64,000 nucleotides of DNA from CAIZWU01 sp942492905 (GTDB taxonomy: Bacteria > Verrucomicrobiota > Verrucomicrobiia > Verrucomicrobiales > V1-33), in assembly GCA_942492905.1 (NCBI GenBank), contig OW818657.1:4464001-4528000 (forward strand), written 5' to 3'. Positions 47,799-55,720 of the stretch are shown here, piece after piece; within the stretch, counting starts at the first letter, position 1, and each line of letters opens with the position of its first letter. Position numbers and translations under genes: made by a program. The notes under the pieces were generated by a model that made no database searches, was not told where the DNA came from, and saw nothing but the letters and a program-made list of their open reading frames with translations.

Positions 47799-48227
47799 AT
47801 GTTGCCCGTAATTCTGTCACCCCTCCAGCAGAAGGCTGATGGACACTCATCACTGCACGAGCTGGTTTATCGTCCTTCCGACTCGCTTCGGCTGGTGATT
47901 TTTGGAGCGTCCGGCAGCATCAATAGTCGCCAGTTTTCCTATCGCTTCGACGCGTCCTTTCTTCGGGGCTTTCTGTTTCTTGAAGAGGGCGACCTGATTA
48001 CGATTTGGGAGTCATCACACTACGTCCCCAATGCCTCGATACTCTACGAGGTGGTACAAGGGAGCATCTTCGAGACTTTCTCTCACAGACCCGGCGTGCT
48101 TTCTGTTTCGATGCCGCAGGGGTCTCTTGAGACGTTGCATGAGTATTTGATTGCGACGGACGATGATTGCATACTGCTGCTATCAGCACGACCTCCCCAT
48201 GTTGAAGAACTATCTCAGGACGCCTAA
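47799..48227 (+). CDS. Hypothetical protein of a small gene pair
   Basis: About 142 residues from ATG 47799 (MLPVILSPLQQKADG). The frame is open to 47640, but that N-terminal stretch is Pro-rich and looks non-coding. Motifs are weak: DSLRLVIFGASGSINSR and HEYLIATDDDCILLLSA suggest an alpha/beta fold. No signal peptide. Its stop shares bases with the next start (TAATG), so the two are translationally coupled. Confidence 0.5.
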   Translation: MLPVILSPLQQKADGHSSLHELVYRPSDSLRLVIFGASGSINSRQFSYRFDASFLRGFLFLEEGDLITIWESSHYVPNASILYEVVQGSIFETFSHRPGVLSVSMPQGSLETLHEYLIATDDDCILLLSARPPHVEELSQDA

Positions 48228-48775
48228 TGTCCATGGTCATTCGCAATAAAATGAAAAAAACGATCATCATCGTAGCTTGGTGCATCGCAATTGCGATCAT
48301 CGCGTTTGTGATCGTTCGGCAGAAGAGCGTCCTGCCACCTTCAGTTATGGTAGAGCACTTTGCCCGACAACTCATGAATGATGAAGCTTGGCGGGAATCA
48401 ATAGCCGAGGATCCAACTGCATACGGCTACAGTGGATACGGGATACTCCGAGAACGCAAAAGCGATGCGGCGATTCAGGAGGGATTAGGAGATATTCGAT
48501 CAGAGGATGCGTATGTGTGGATAAATGCTGCTTCTTATCTCGGGAGTCGCGGGCGCAAAGAAGCCATTCCCTACTTGATCAAGGCTCTCCGGCACTCGGC
48601 ATCGCGATCTGATGACGAGCGAGTCGAGTTGCTCAGACAACTTACCGGTGAGAGATTCGGCAACAGCTTTGAAGAGTGGTTCAACTGGTATGCGGCTCAG
48701 CCGGACCCTGTTCAGATCGATTGGGAGTCCTCTCTCGGACCAGCACCTCGCCTGCCAAAAACAAACCGCGAATGA
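48227..48775 (+). CDS. Membrane-anchored hypothetical protein with HEAT-like helices
   Basis: 182 residues. An N-terminal membrane helix (TIIIVAWCIAIAIIAFVIV), then helical segments with AYVWINAASYLGSRGRKEAI and PYLIKALRHSASRS, similar to a HEAT/ARM unit, ending with an EEWFNWYAAQP motif. Function unknown. It overlaps the upstream gene by TAATG. The start and end of the gene are embedded in exact 14-bp inverted repeats. Confidence 0.55.
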   Translation: MSMVIRNKMKKTIIIVAWCIAIAIIAFVIVRQKSVLPPSVMVEHFARQLMNDEAWRESIAEDPTAYGYSGYGILRERKSDAAIQEGLGDIRSEDAYVWINAASYLGSRGRKEAIPYLIKALRHSASRSDDERVELLRQLTGERFGNSFEEWFNWYAAQPDPVQIDWESSLGPAPRLPKTNRE

Positions 48776-48781
48776 CCATGG
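48231..48781. repeat. 14-bp exact inverted repeats flanking one gene
   Basis: CCATGGTCATTCGC at 48231-48244 and its exact reverse complement GCGAATGACCATGG at 48768-48781. They span the first codons and the stop region of the HEAT-like gene. Confidence 0.8.
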
Positions 48782-48898
48782 TTATCACCGGGCGCGACCC
48801 CGATGATAACGGTGGTTGAACGATTCGCGCACCGCCTTCCCCGGGGTGACGGGTCAGACCGAGCCTCCCGCCTTGCCCTCACCGGGGAAAGCTTCCGG

Positions 48899-50026
48899 CT
48901 ATACCGAGGGCAACGCCCGCACTTGTCCTGGAATCATCGGCCGGCCGGTTCTGGCTGACTCCACGGCGGCAAAACAAAGGGCCAGCCCGGGCAGCGCACT
49001 GGCTGCGGCATTCGAGGGTTCGCGATCTTCTTCAATAGCGGCCAGCAGCTCGCCCATGGTGCCGCGGAATCCGTCATCGAACCAATTCCCCTCCATGACC
49101 GGATGCGCCACGCCCTCGGCTGTGAAGAGGGTCACGTCATGCGCGGCACAGATCGCGCCCTCCGCCCGGAGCGTGCCGGCCGAGCCCGTGAGGCAGATCG
49201 ATTCCCTGGCCCCATAACGGGAATGGGCATCGAAGTGCAGGGCCGCCACCCCGCCATCGAAGGTCACGAGGGCGCTTCCCAGCAGGGGCGGTTTGATTTT
49301 CTGATCCGCCGGGGCCGCATTCACCGCGAAGACGGACCGCGCTTCCCGGCCCTGAAAAAATTGGGCCGCCATGTCGAACCAATGAATCCCGAAATCGTAG
49401 AGCACCACGTCCTGAACCTGCTCAAAAGGAGTGCCTTCAATCCATGAATGATCCCAGTTCAGCGTCATCACCACCGACTGCACCTCACCGATGCAGCCGG
49501 CCCGGATGGCTTGATGGAGAAAACTGAAATAAGGCGCCCAACGCCCATTGTGGTTCACCGCGAGTTGCCGCCCACAATTTTTGGCCAACGCCACCAGCCG
49601 CTCGCCCTCGTCCAGATCCAACACAAATGGCTTCTGGCTGAGCACATGTTTCCCGGCCTGGAGCGCGGCTTCGATCACCGCCATCCGGGGGCCGGGGTGC
49701 AGAGAAATATCCACCACATCCACCTCCGGGAGGGCCAGCAGTTCGTGATAGTCGGTGAAGACCCGGGCGTCAGGATAAAATTCATCGCGCCGGGCCACCG
49801 CACTGGCGGCAGTGCGGCTGCAGAAGGCCACCACTTCCCAGCCAGCGGTGCGGTAGGCCCGCAGGTGCGATGGCGTGATGCCCCCACAACCGATCAGGCC
49901 AATTTTGGGACGGTAGTGGACGGGCTTCGGCAGGCCGCAGGGCAGCCGGGGCGCGGGAATGATGGCCTCACTGCCTTTGGCCTTGAGGGCGTCGCTGCGG
50001 TCGGGTGTGGGGTCGGACTGGGACAT
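48899..50026 (-). CDS. Gfo/Idh/MocA family oxidoreductase 1
   Basis: 375 residues. NAD(P)-binding Rossmann motif IGLIGCGGITPSHL after a ~40-residue N-terminal extension, then VVDISLHPGPRM and the catalytic-type loop KHVLSQKPF with the conserved EKP-like lysine region (here QKP). The C-terminal half has the family's alpha/beta substrate domain with LYDFGIHWFDM. Likely oxidises or reduces a sugar or polyol. It is the last gene of the minus-strand catabolic cluster, 14 bp downstream of a second family member. Confidence 0.85.
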   Translation of the reverse strand: MSQSDPTPDRSDALKAKGSEAIIPAPRLPCGLPKPVHYRPKIGLIGCGGITPSHLRAYRTAGWEVVAFCSRTAASAVARRDEFYPDARVFTDYHELLALPEVDVVDISLHPGPRMAVIEAALQAGKHVLSQKPFVLDLDEGERLVALAKNCGRQLAVNHNGRWAPYFSFLHQAIRAGCIGEVQSVVMTLNWDHSWIEGTPFEQVQDVVLYDFGIHWFDMAAQFFQGREARSVFAVNAAPADQKIKPPLLGSALVTFDGGVAALHFDAHSRYGARESICLTGSAGTLRAEGAICAAHDVTLFTAEGVAHPVMEGNWFDDGFRGTMGELLAAIEEDREPSNAAASALPGLALCFAAVESARTGRPMIPGQVRALPSV

Positions 50027-50040
50027 GCGGAAGGAGCGGC

Positions 50041-51108
50041 TCAGGGAACCAGGGGCACGGTTTTTTTCAGGATGGCGCTCAGGATGCCGGAATCCACGAT
50101 CTGCTGGCCGATCCGGCTAATGGCCGGCGAAAGCGGCCCCTCCGGTTCCCGGTCCCGGCGCAGACAATCCACAAAGTATTGAATCGCATTCTGATACGGA
50201 GGCTTCATTTCGTCAGAGGGAATCATCTCCCCCGCCGGATTGCGGCGCGTCTGCAGCCGCACTTCCGGCGCGTAATCAAAACTGCCCATGGTGCCATCGG
50301 TTCCTTTCAGGACAAACCCGCATCCCGGCTGGGGCTGATGGGTCCAGGGATCTGTAAACGTGCCCCAGCGCGTCTCGAATTTGGAAAGGCCGCTGGCATA
50401 CCGCGCCACCGTGATGCTGTGTTCATCCACTTCCAGCCCATTGGGAAGATCGGTCACGGCGGTGACTTCCATCGGCGCACGCCCTCCATGATACCAGGTG
50501 CCCAGGGTGGTTCCATAACCGAGATAATCCAGGAGAGAGCCGCCGCCCTGCGCCTGTTTGTAAAACCAGCTTTGGCGCTTCTGATCGGCCGTAGGCGTGA
50601 TTTCCTGCTTGTCCGCGCCATGATAGAGCGGGCCGCGGTTGCCGTCGTAATAATGCACCTCCTGCAGATCCCCAATCCGGCCTTCCTGCAACAAGCGGTA
50701 GGCCGTGCAGTGGCTGGCCACCCAGCGCAAAGGCCAATTGATCGCCATCATCACCCCGGCCTTTTGGGCCGCCGCGATCATGCGGTCCGCCTCTGCGACC
50801 GACGCCGCAAAGGGTTTCTCCACCAGCAGGTGGACTTTGTGAGGGGCCACCCGTTCCACATATTCCGCATGGCGGGCCGTGGCCGGACACAGGATCACAA
50901 AGTCAGGTTTGCTGCGCTCCAGGCAAGCGTCCACGTCTGTGAACCGATTGGCTTCCTCGATCCCGAAACGATTCGCGGCCTCCTGCATCCGCGCCGGCTG
51001 CTCGTCACACAATCCCACCAGCTCGACCTCCGGATGACTGGACGCCATCCGCAGCAGATCGCCCATGTGGAAGTGATCGAAGTTGATTCCGGCGACGCGT
51101 ATTTTCAT
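50041..51108 (-). CDS. Gfo/Idh/MocA family oxidoreductase 2
   Basis: About 355 residues from ATG 51108 (MKIRVAGINFDHFHMGDL). Rossmann region, then HLLVEKPFA with the conserved EKP lysine, and a C-terminal domain with GGGSLLDYLGYGTTLGTW. Not the same subfamily as the neighbour, so the two probably act in sequence or on different sugars. The gap to the next upstream gene is 70 bp. Confidence 0.88.
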   Translation of the reverse strand: MKIRVAGINFDHFHMGDLLRMASSHPEVELVGLCDEQPARMQEAANRFGIEEANRFTDVDACLERSKPDFVILCPATARHAEYVERVAPHKVHLLVEKPFAASVAEADRMIAAAQKAGVMMAINWPLRWVASHCTAYRLLQEGRIGDLQEVHYYDGNRGPLYHGADKQEITPTADQKRQSWFYKQAQGGGSLLDYLGYGTTLGTWYHGGRAPMEVTAVTDLPNGLEVDEHSITVARYASGLSKFETRWGTFTDPWTHQPQPGCGFVLKGTDGTMGSFDYAPEVRLQTRRNPAGEMIPSDEMKPPYQNAIQYFVDCLRRDREPEGPLSPAISRIGQQIVDSGILSAILKKTVPLVP

Positions 51109-51178
51109 GAAGCGGGGGACATCGGTGAGGAGTTTGGATGGCAAAGCGAATCAGGGTTTAACTCGGCAAGGGAAGTTC

Positions 51179-52012
51179 TCACAGATCCAATCCCTCCCCG
51201 TTCTGCAAGGTTTGGAAGTGCTGTCCCAGCCGCCGGCACTCCGCCTCAAACAGGTCCGGACTGGCGGTATTGAACTCGAACAGATCAAAATGATGGGGCA
51301 TGGCGATTCCTGCACCGACGGCGTGGGATAACCAAGCCGCTTCCTGACCATTCAGATTCCCCGCCACCCGGCGCTCGGGCTGGTTGCCATTAATCGGGAC
51401 CAGGGCCACATCCGCCTGGAATGGGGCAATCGCGGCCACCAATCCATCGTGCAGCAAGGTGTCGCCACTGTGGTAAATCGTTTTCCCCGCCACCCGCACC
51501 ACAAATCCCAGAAACCGGCAGCAGCCCTGTACGTCCCGTTCCACGGTGTTGTGCGCGGCGGGAATCCCATGGATTTCCATTCCGCTCACGGTCAGGGATT
51601 CCCCGGCATCCAGCTCCACCAACCGGTCCGCCACACCTCCCAGCCGCTCCAGCACAAAGGTCCGGTTCGCCCGGGCAATCACGAATTTGGCATGAGGATT
51701 GGCGGCAAAAAGCGGGCCCAGGCTGTCCGCATCCAAATGATCGGTGTGGTTGTGCGAACTGGTGATGACATCGATCCCGGTCAAACGTTCCGGCGCAATC
51801 ACGCGTTCGGTGATTCGCGTATGCGGTTTGTCGGTGGCGGCATATTTCCGCGTCAGCGAATCGGATAGGTAGGGATCGAACAAAATCGTCCCCGCCGGAG
51901 AGGAAACCAGAAAGCCGCTTTGCCCCAGCCACCACAGCCGGGTGCGCCCCTCCGCTCTGGCGCTGGCGATATCCGCCACGAGAGCGTCGTCTTTCTGGAA
52001 GGCGGTTTTCAT
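51179..52012 (-). CDS. MBL-fold hydrolase (UlaG-like)
   Basis: 277 residues. Metallo-beta-lactamase motifs SHNHTDHLD, IPAAHNTVERD, YHSGDTLLHDG and MPHHFDLFEFN give the two-metal site. WWLGQSGFLV and TILFDPYLSD are typical of the UlaG/lactonase branch, suggesting hydrolysis of a sugar lactone or phosphodiester. Its start lies one base after the stop of the MetE-like gene. Confidence 0.85.
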   Translation of the reverse strand: MKTAFQKDDALVADIASARAEGRTRLWWLGQSGFLVSSPAGTILFDPYLSDSLTRKYAATDKPHTRITERVIAPERLTGIDVITSSHNHTDHLDADSLGPLFAANPHAKFVIARANRTFVLERLGGVADRLVELDAGESLTVSGMEIHGIPAAHNTVERDVQGCCRFLGFVVRVAGKTIYHSGDTLLHDGLVAAIAPFQADVALVPINGNQPERRVAGNLNGQEAAWLSHAVGAGIAMPHHFDLFEFNTASPDLFEAECRRLGQHFQTLQNGEGLDL

Positions 52013-52013
52013 T

Positions 52014-53069
52014 TCAGACAGGGAGGCCCAGTTCCTTTTTCACCAGCTGCACGCCTTCGACCATGTTGGCGAGTTTCTGTTTGGCGGCCCAGCGTGCGGT
52101 CTGGCTCAGGCCGCAGTCGGGCGCGAACACCAATCGTTCCGCCGGCACGTGTTGCAGACAAAGCCGCACCCGGTCCGCGATGTCCTGCGGCGTCTCGATG
52201 TAATAGCTCTTCACATCGACAATCCCCACCGCGACATCCATGCGCCGGGCGATCTGTGGAATGAGCTCCAGTTCGGCGAATTCGCGGCTCGCCATCTCGA
52301 CATGCATCTCATCGCATTTGAAATCAAGAAACGCCGGAAACATCGGTGCGAGGCGGCGTGGTCCGACCGCCCGGGCCTTGTAGTTGCCGAAACACAGGTG
52401 CGTGCAAACCCGGGTCCGGCCTGCCACGCTTTCCACGGTGCGGTTGAAAATATCCACAAATCGCCGAGGGTCCTCCCGGTGCGCATAACAGCTCATGCTC
52501 GGCTCATCCACACTGATCTCGGTGCAGCCCGCCGCCACCAGATCCTCCAACTCCTGACGCACCAGCGGCAGCAGCGCTTCCGTCAGGGCCCAGCGGTCGG
52601 CATAATGGGCGCCGGGCAGGAGCCGGCCGCTCAAGGTGTAAGGGCCGGGCACACTGGCTTTCAAGGTGACGGTGGACGCGCTTTTCCCCGCATGGAACAA
52701 CCGGCTCAGGCGTTTGAATTCCTCCACCGCCCCAAGGCCCCGCGGGGCGAGCAGTTCACCGGTGACCTGGTGTTTTCCACGCTGATCGTGGGCGGGCGGA
52801 CCGAAATGCCGCGGCGAGGACGATTCCAACTCGATGCCGGCGATGTAGCCGTAAAAAGACAGATTGAAATCGAAGCGCGTTTGTTCGCCGTCGGTGACCA
52901 CGTCGAGACCGGCGGCAAGCTGATCATGCAGGGCGGTGATCACGGCATCATCCTGAGCTTCTGCCCGGTCGGCCGACCCGAACCGGTCCAGCTGCTGGGT
53001 GGCAAACTCCAGCCAACCGGGAAACGGATAGCTGCCAATAACGGAAGTGCGGAGCGGACAGGTATTCAT
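52014..53069 (-). CDS. MetE C-terminal-like methyltransferase (cobalamin-independent)
   Basis: 351 residues. Resembles the C-terminal catalytic half of cobalamin-independent methionine synthase. VIGSYPFPGW opens it; the zinc ligands are visible as His and Cys in CTHLCFGN, Glu in DEMHVE and Cys in APDCGLSQTARW. The N-terminal folate half of MetE is absent. Such short members often move methyl groups from unusual donors. Its presence inside a sugar-type cluster suggests demethylation of a methylated sugar or polyol (inference). Confidence 0.85.
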   Translation of the reverse strand: MNTCPLRTSVIGSYPFPGWLEFATQQLDRFGSADRAEAQDDAVITALHDQLAAGLDVVTDGEQTRFDFNLSFYGYIAGIELESSSPRHFGPPAHDQRGKHQVTGELLAPRGLGAVEEFKRLSRLFHAGKSASTVTLKASVPGPYTLSGRLLPGAHYADRWALTEALLPLVRQELEDLVAAGCTEISVDEPSMSCYAHREDPRRFVDIFNRTVESVAGRTRVCTHLCFGNYKARAVGPRRLAPMFPAFLDFKCDEMHVEMASREFAELELIPQIARRMDVAVGIVDVKSYYIETPQDIADRVRLCLQHVPAERLVFAPDCGLSQTARWAAKQKLANMVEGVQLVKKELGLPV

Positions 53070-53104
53070 GGGAAAACAGATTGAGTGAAATAGACGGGAA
53101 CTGA

Positions 53105-53893
53105 TCAGGCCCCCAGATTCTGGTAAAGTTTGGCCAGCCGCCGGCCGTGTTCGTCGTAGGCGGCTTCAAAGATTTCCGACGCGCGTTCCGCTCCCACCAC
53201 ATTGGCGGCGGTCAGCACTTTGGGCGGCTGTCCGGCTTGGGTCAGGCGCAGGGCCACTTCGGCTTTGATGGCATTGATCAGCAGGCACCCGCCCACCGTA
53301 GAGCCAGGCGCCACCGGCGTGTCCAATCCCTCGATCCTCACCATGGCATCACCCACCGGGGCTCCGGTATCGAGCACCAGATCGGAAAAATCCGTCAGTT
53401 TCCGTCCATCCGCGCGTTTGCTGGCGCTGGCCTGGAGGTGGGCCAGACTAACAATGGAAACCACGCGCACCCCGCGCTTTTGAAACTCCTCCGCCATCTC
53501 CACCGGCACAATATTGCATCCGCCCGAGGAGATCACCAAAGCGGTATCCGTGTCCGCCAGATCAAAGTTGCGGAGGATGCGGGCGGCGAATCCGCTGACA
53601 TTTTCGAGGAACATGGCTTGGCGCTGGCCATTGGCGCCCACCACCAGATTGTGGAACGACAGTGACAACTCCACGATGGGATTGAACCCCGGAAAGGAAC
53701 CATACCGGGGCCACATTTCCTCCACCATGATGCGGCTGTGACCGGAGCCAAACACATGCACCATCCGGCCGGCGAGGATGGTCTGCGCAAACCAATCCGC
53801 GGCCTGTTCGATTTGAGGCAGTTGTTGTTCGACGGTGTCCACGAGGGTCCGGGTCAGGCCAAGATACGTTGCTGCGGGGGAGGGGTTATTCAT
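53105..53893 (-). CDS. SIS-domain sugar isomerase-like protein
   Basis: 262 residues. SIS-fold features: VHVFGSGHSRIMVEEM for the phosphosugar loop, ALVISSGGCNIVPVEM and VVSIVSLAHLQ. It matches the UPF0309 branch of phosphosugar isomerases. Predicted to handle an aminosugar phosphate or similar compound. Its 5' end overlaps the stop of the ROK kinase gene by 8 bp. Confidence 0.87.
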   Translation of the reverse strand: MNNPSPAATYLGLTRTLVDTVEQQLPQIEQAADWFAQTILAGRMVHVFGSGHSRIMVEEMWPRYGSFPGFNPIVELSLSFHNLVVGANGQRQAMFLENVSGFAARILRNFDLADTDTALVISSGGCNIVPVEMAEEFQKRGVRVVSIVSLAHLQASASKRADGRKLTDFSDLVLDTGAPVGDAMVRIEGLDTPVAPGSTVGGCLLINAIKAEVALRLTQAGQPPKVLTAANVVGAERASEIFEAAYDEHGRRLAKLYQNLGA

Positions 53894-54800
53894 GGGAAAG
53901 GGAGGGGCATTTCAAAAGAGCCTGACGCGCCGCGCCACAGGCCCCGGCTTTGTCGCCGAGGACGGCGGGAGCAATCGGCAGGGGATGGCTGGCGACTTTC
54001 CATTCCATCCGCGCCACGCGTTCGCGCAACGGTTCAAACAAGGCGTCCCCCGCTGAGGCAATGCCTCCGCCGATCACCACCAGGGCAGGGTCCAGCACAT
54101 TGGAGAGGGAAACAATCCCGACCGCGAGGGCCTGCACGGAGGTGAGCCAGAATCCGGCGGCTTCCCCATCTCCCTCCTGGTAGGCACGGACCAGTTCGTG
54201 GGTGGTGGCAAACCGTCCGCCGGTGCGTTGCGAAATGGTCGCGTTGCCTATCGCCAATTCGAGACTGCCGGGCGTCCCGCAGATATCCGGCGCGCCCTGC
54301 GGGTCCAGCGAGATGTGACCGACATGGCCCGCCTTGCCGGAATGACCGCGCAGCAGATGCCCATCCACCATGGCGGCCCCGCCCACGCCGGTGCCCAGCG
54401 TGAACATGAGAATATTGCGATGCCCCCGGGCCGCGCCCTGCCAGGCTTCACCCAGCAGCGCCGCGTGGGCGTCATTCATGACCGGGACCGGCATGGTGCA
54501 GGCCAGCCAGGTCTGCCAGTCGAGTCCTTCCATGCCGGGCAGCCGGTTAGGCAGCCGCGCAATCGATCGCTGGTCCGCCGCCGCCAACCCCGGAGCACAG
54601 ATGCCCACCGCCAACGGCTCCCTGCCCTGACTTTCCCGCAGGCTCCCCAAAAGCTCGCGGACTGTTTCCGCAAAATGCAGCGGACGCGCGGCATCAAAGG
54701 GCCGGTTTATTTCTGACAACATTTCGCCATCCGGCGCCAGCACCACCGCCTTCACGCTGGTGCCCCCGATATCAATTCCTATGGCGTAAGGAGCACTCAT
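53886..54800 (-). CDS. ROK family sugar kinase
   Basis: 304 residues. ATP-binding signature IGIDIGGTSVKAVVL at the N-terminus, LAVGICAPGLAAADQ, NDAHAALLGEAW, and the ROK zinc/GTGVGG region (MFTLGTGVGGAAMV). There is no DNA-binding helix-turn-helix, so it is a kinase rather than a ROK repressor. Likely phosphorylates the substrate used by the SIS isomerase next door. Four bases overlap with the upstream SDR gene (ATGA). Confidence 0.9.
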   Translation of the reverse strand: MSAPYAIGIDIGGTSVKAVVLAPDGEMLSEINRPFDAARPLHFAETVRELLGSLRESQGREPLAVGICAPGLAAADQRSIARLPNRLPGMEGLDWQTWLACTMPVPVMNDAHAALLGEAWQGAARGHRNILMFTLGTGVGGAAMVDGHLLRGHSGKAGHVGHISLDPQGAPDICGTPGSLELAIGNATISQRTGGRFATTHELVRAYQEGDGEAAGFWLTSVQALAVGIVSLSNVLDPALVVIGGGIASAGDALFEPLRERVARMEWKVASHPLPIAPAVLGDKAGACGAARQALLKCPSLSHE

Positions 54801-55630
54801 GAATATTGCCCTTCACTGACCGTCCATCCGCCGTCCACCGCCAACACCTGGCCGGTGATGAAGGCCGCGGCATCGGAGAGGAGAAACACCGCCGCGCCAT
54901 CACAATCCGCCGGCTGTCCTATCCGGCCGCCGTCCAACGGTTGTTTGCTCCTCACGAATTGCAGAATCGCTTCGTCGTGGGCGGCCCGCTGCGCCATCGG
55001 TGTCTCCACCAGCGCCGGAGCGATGACATTGACGCGGATGTTATGCGGGGCGTAATAAGCGGCGATGGATTGGCTGAACCCCATGATGCCCGCCTTGGCC
55101 GCCGCATAGAGGTGAGTTGCGAAATACTTGGCGGAAGGAGACCAGCCCAGGACCGATCCCATGTTGAGCACCACCCCGCCTGACCCCTGTGCGAGGAATT
55201 GCCGCACCGCCGCCCGGTTGGAGAGAATCAGCGAGTGCAGATTGAGCTCCAGAGTGGCTCCGATGCCCTCGTCGGTGACCTCGTGCAGCGGGCCGTCCCC
55301 GAACTTCCGCCCGCTGCCGCCGGCCACATGATAGAGGCCATCGAAGCCGCCAAAGGCTTCCCGGCACAGCGCGATGGCCTGGACCGCATGATCCGGAGAG
55401 CAGGCATCGCCGGTCAAGGCACGGCCCTTTTCCCCCAGCGCCTGCCCCGCTGCCTGCGAACTGTCAGGATTCCGTCCGGTGATGACAACCCCTTTCGCCC
55501 CCGCCGCGAGGCAGGCCTGGGCGGCCGACCAACCGAGGCCGGTGGTGCCGCCAATAATGACCAAGGCCTTGCCTGCCAGGGCGGGCGAATGATCCCGCCC
55601 GGGGATTGACGATGGGGTTTCCTCGGACAT
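54797..55630 (-). CDS. Short-chain dehydrogenase/reductase
   Basis: 277 residues. Rossmann motif TTGLGWSAAQ, the NMGSVLGWSPS serine, and the catalytic YAAAKAG (Tyr and Lys). Typical SDR C-terminal AVDGGWTVSEG. Reduces or oxidises a sugar, polyol or similar alcohol. First tightly linked gene of the cluster, 90 bp downstream of the cytochrome-type dehydrogenase. Confidence 0.9.
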   Translation of the reverse strand: MSEETPSSIPGRDHSPALAGKALVIIGGTTGLGWSAAQACLAAGAKGVVITGRNPDSSQAAGQALGEKGRALTGDACSPDHAVQAIALCREAFGGFDGLYHVAGGSGRKFGDGPLHEVTDEGIGATLELNLHSLILSNRAAVRQFLAQGSGGVVLNMGSVLGWSPSAKYFATHLYAAAKAGIMGFSQSIAAYYAPHNIRVNVIAPALVETPMAQRAAHDEAILQFVRSKQPLDGGRIGQPADCDGAAVFLLSDAAAFITGQVLAVDGGWTVSEGQYS

Positions 55631-55720
55631 CCCTTTTTCCTATCTGCCCGCGCGCCGGGGTCAACTTTAAACGCGTTCCTCCCGGCGGGAACTGATCAGC
55701 CGGGATTCCACTGGTCACCG

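Noticed and set aside
48782..48820. Terminator after the HEAT-like gene (GTTATCA/TGATAAC pair)
   Set aside because: Only 7 bp with a long loop and no T-run.
49448..50182. Plus-strand frame opposite the Gfo/Idh/MocA gene
   Set aside because: Translated sequence has no family features; the minus strand carries the Rossmann and EKP/QKP motifs.
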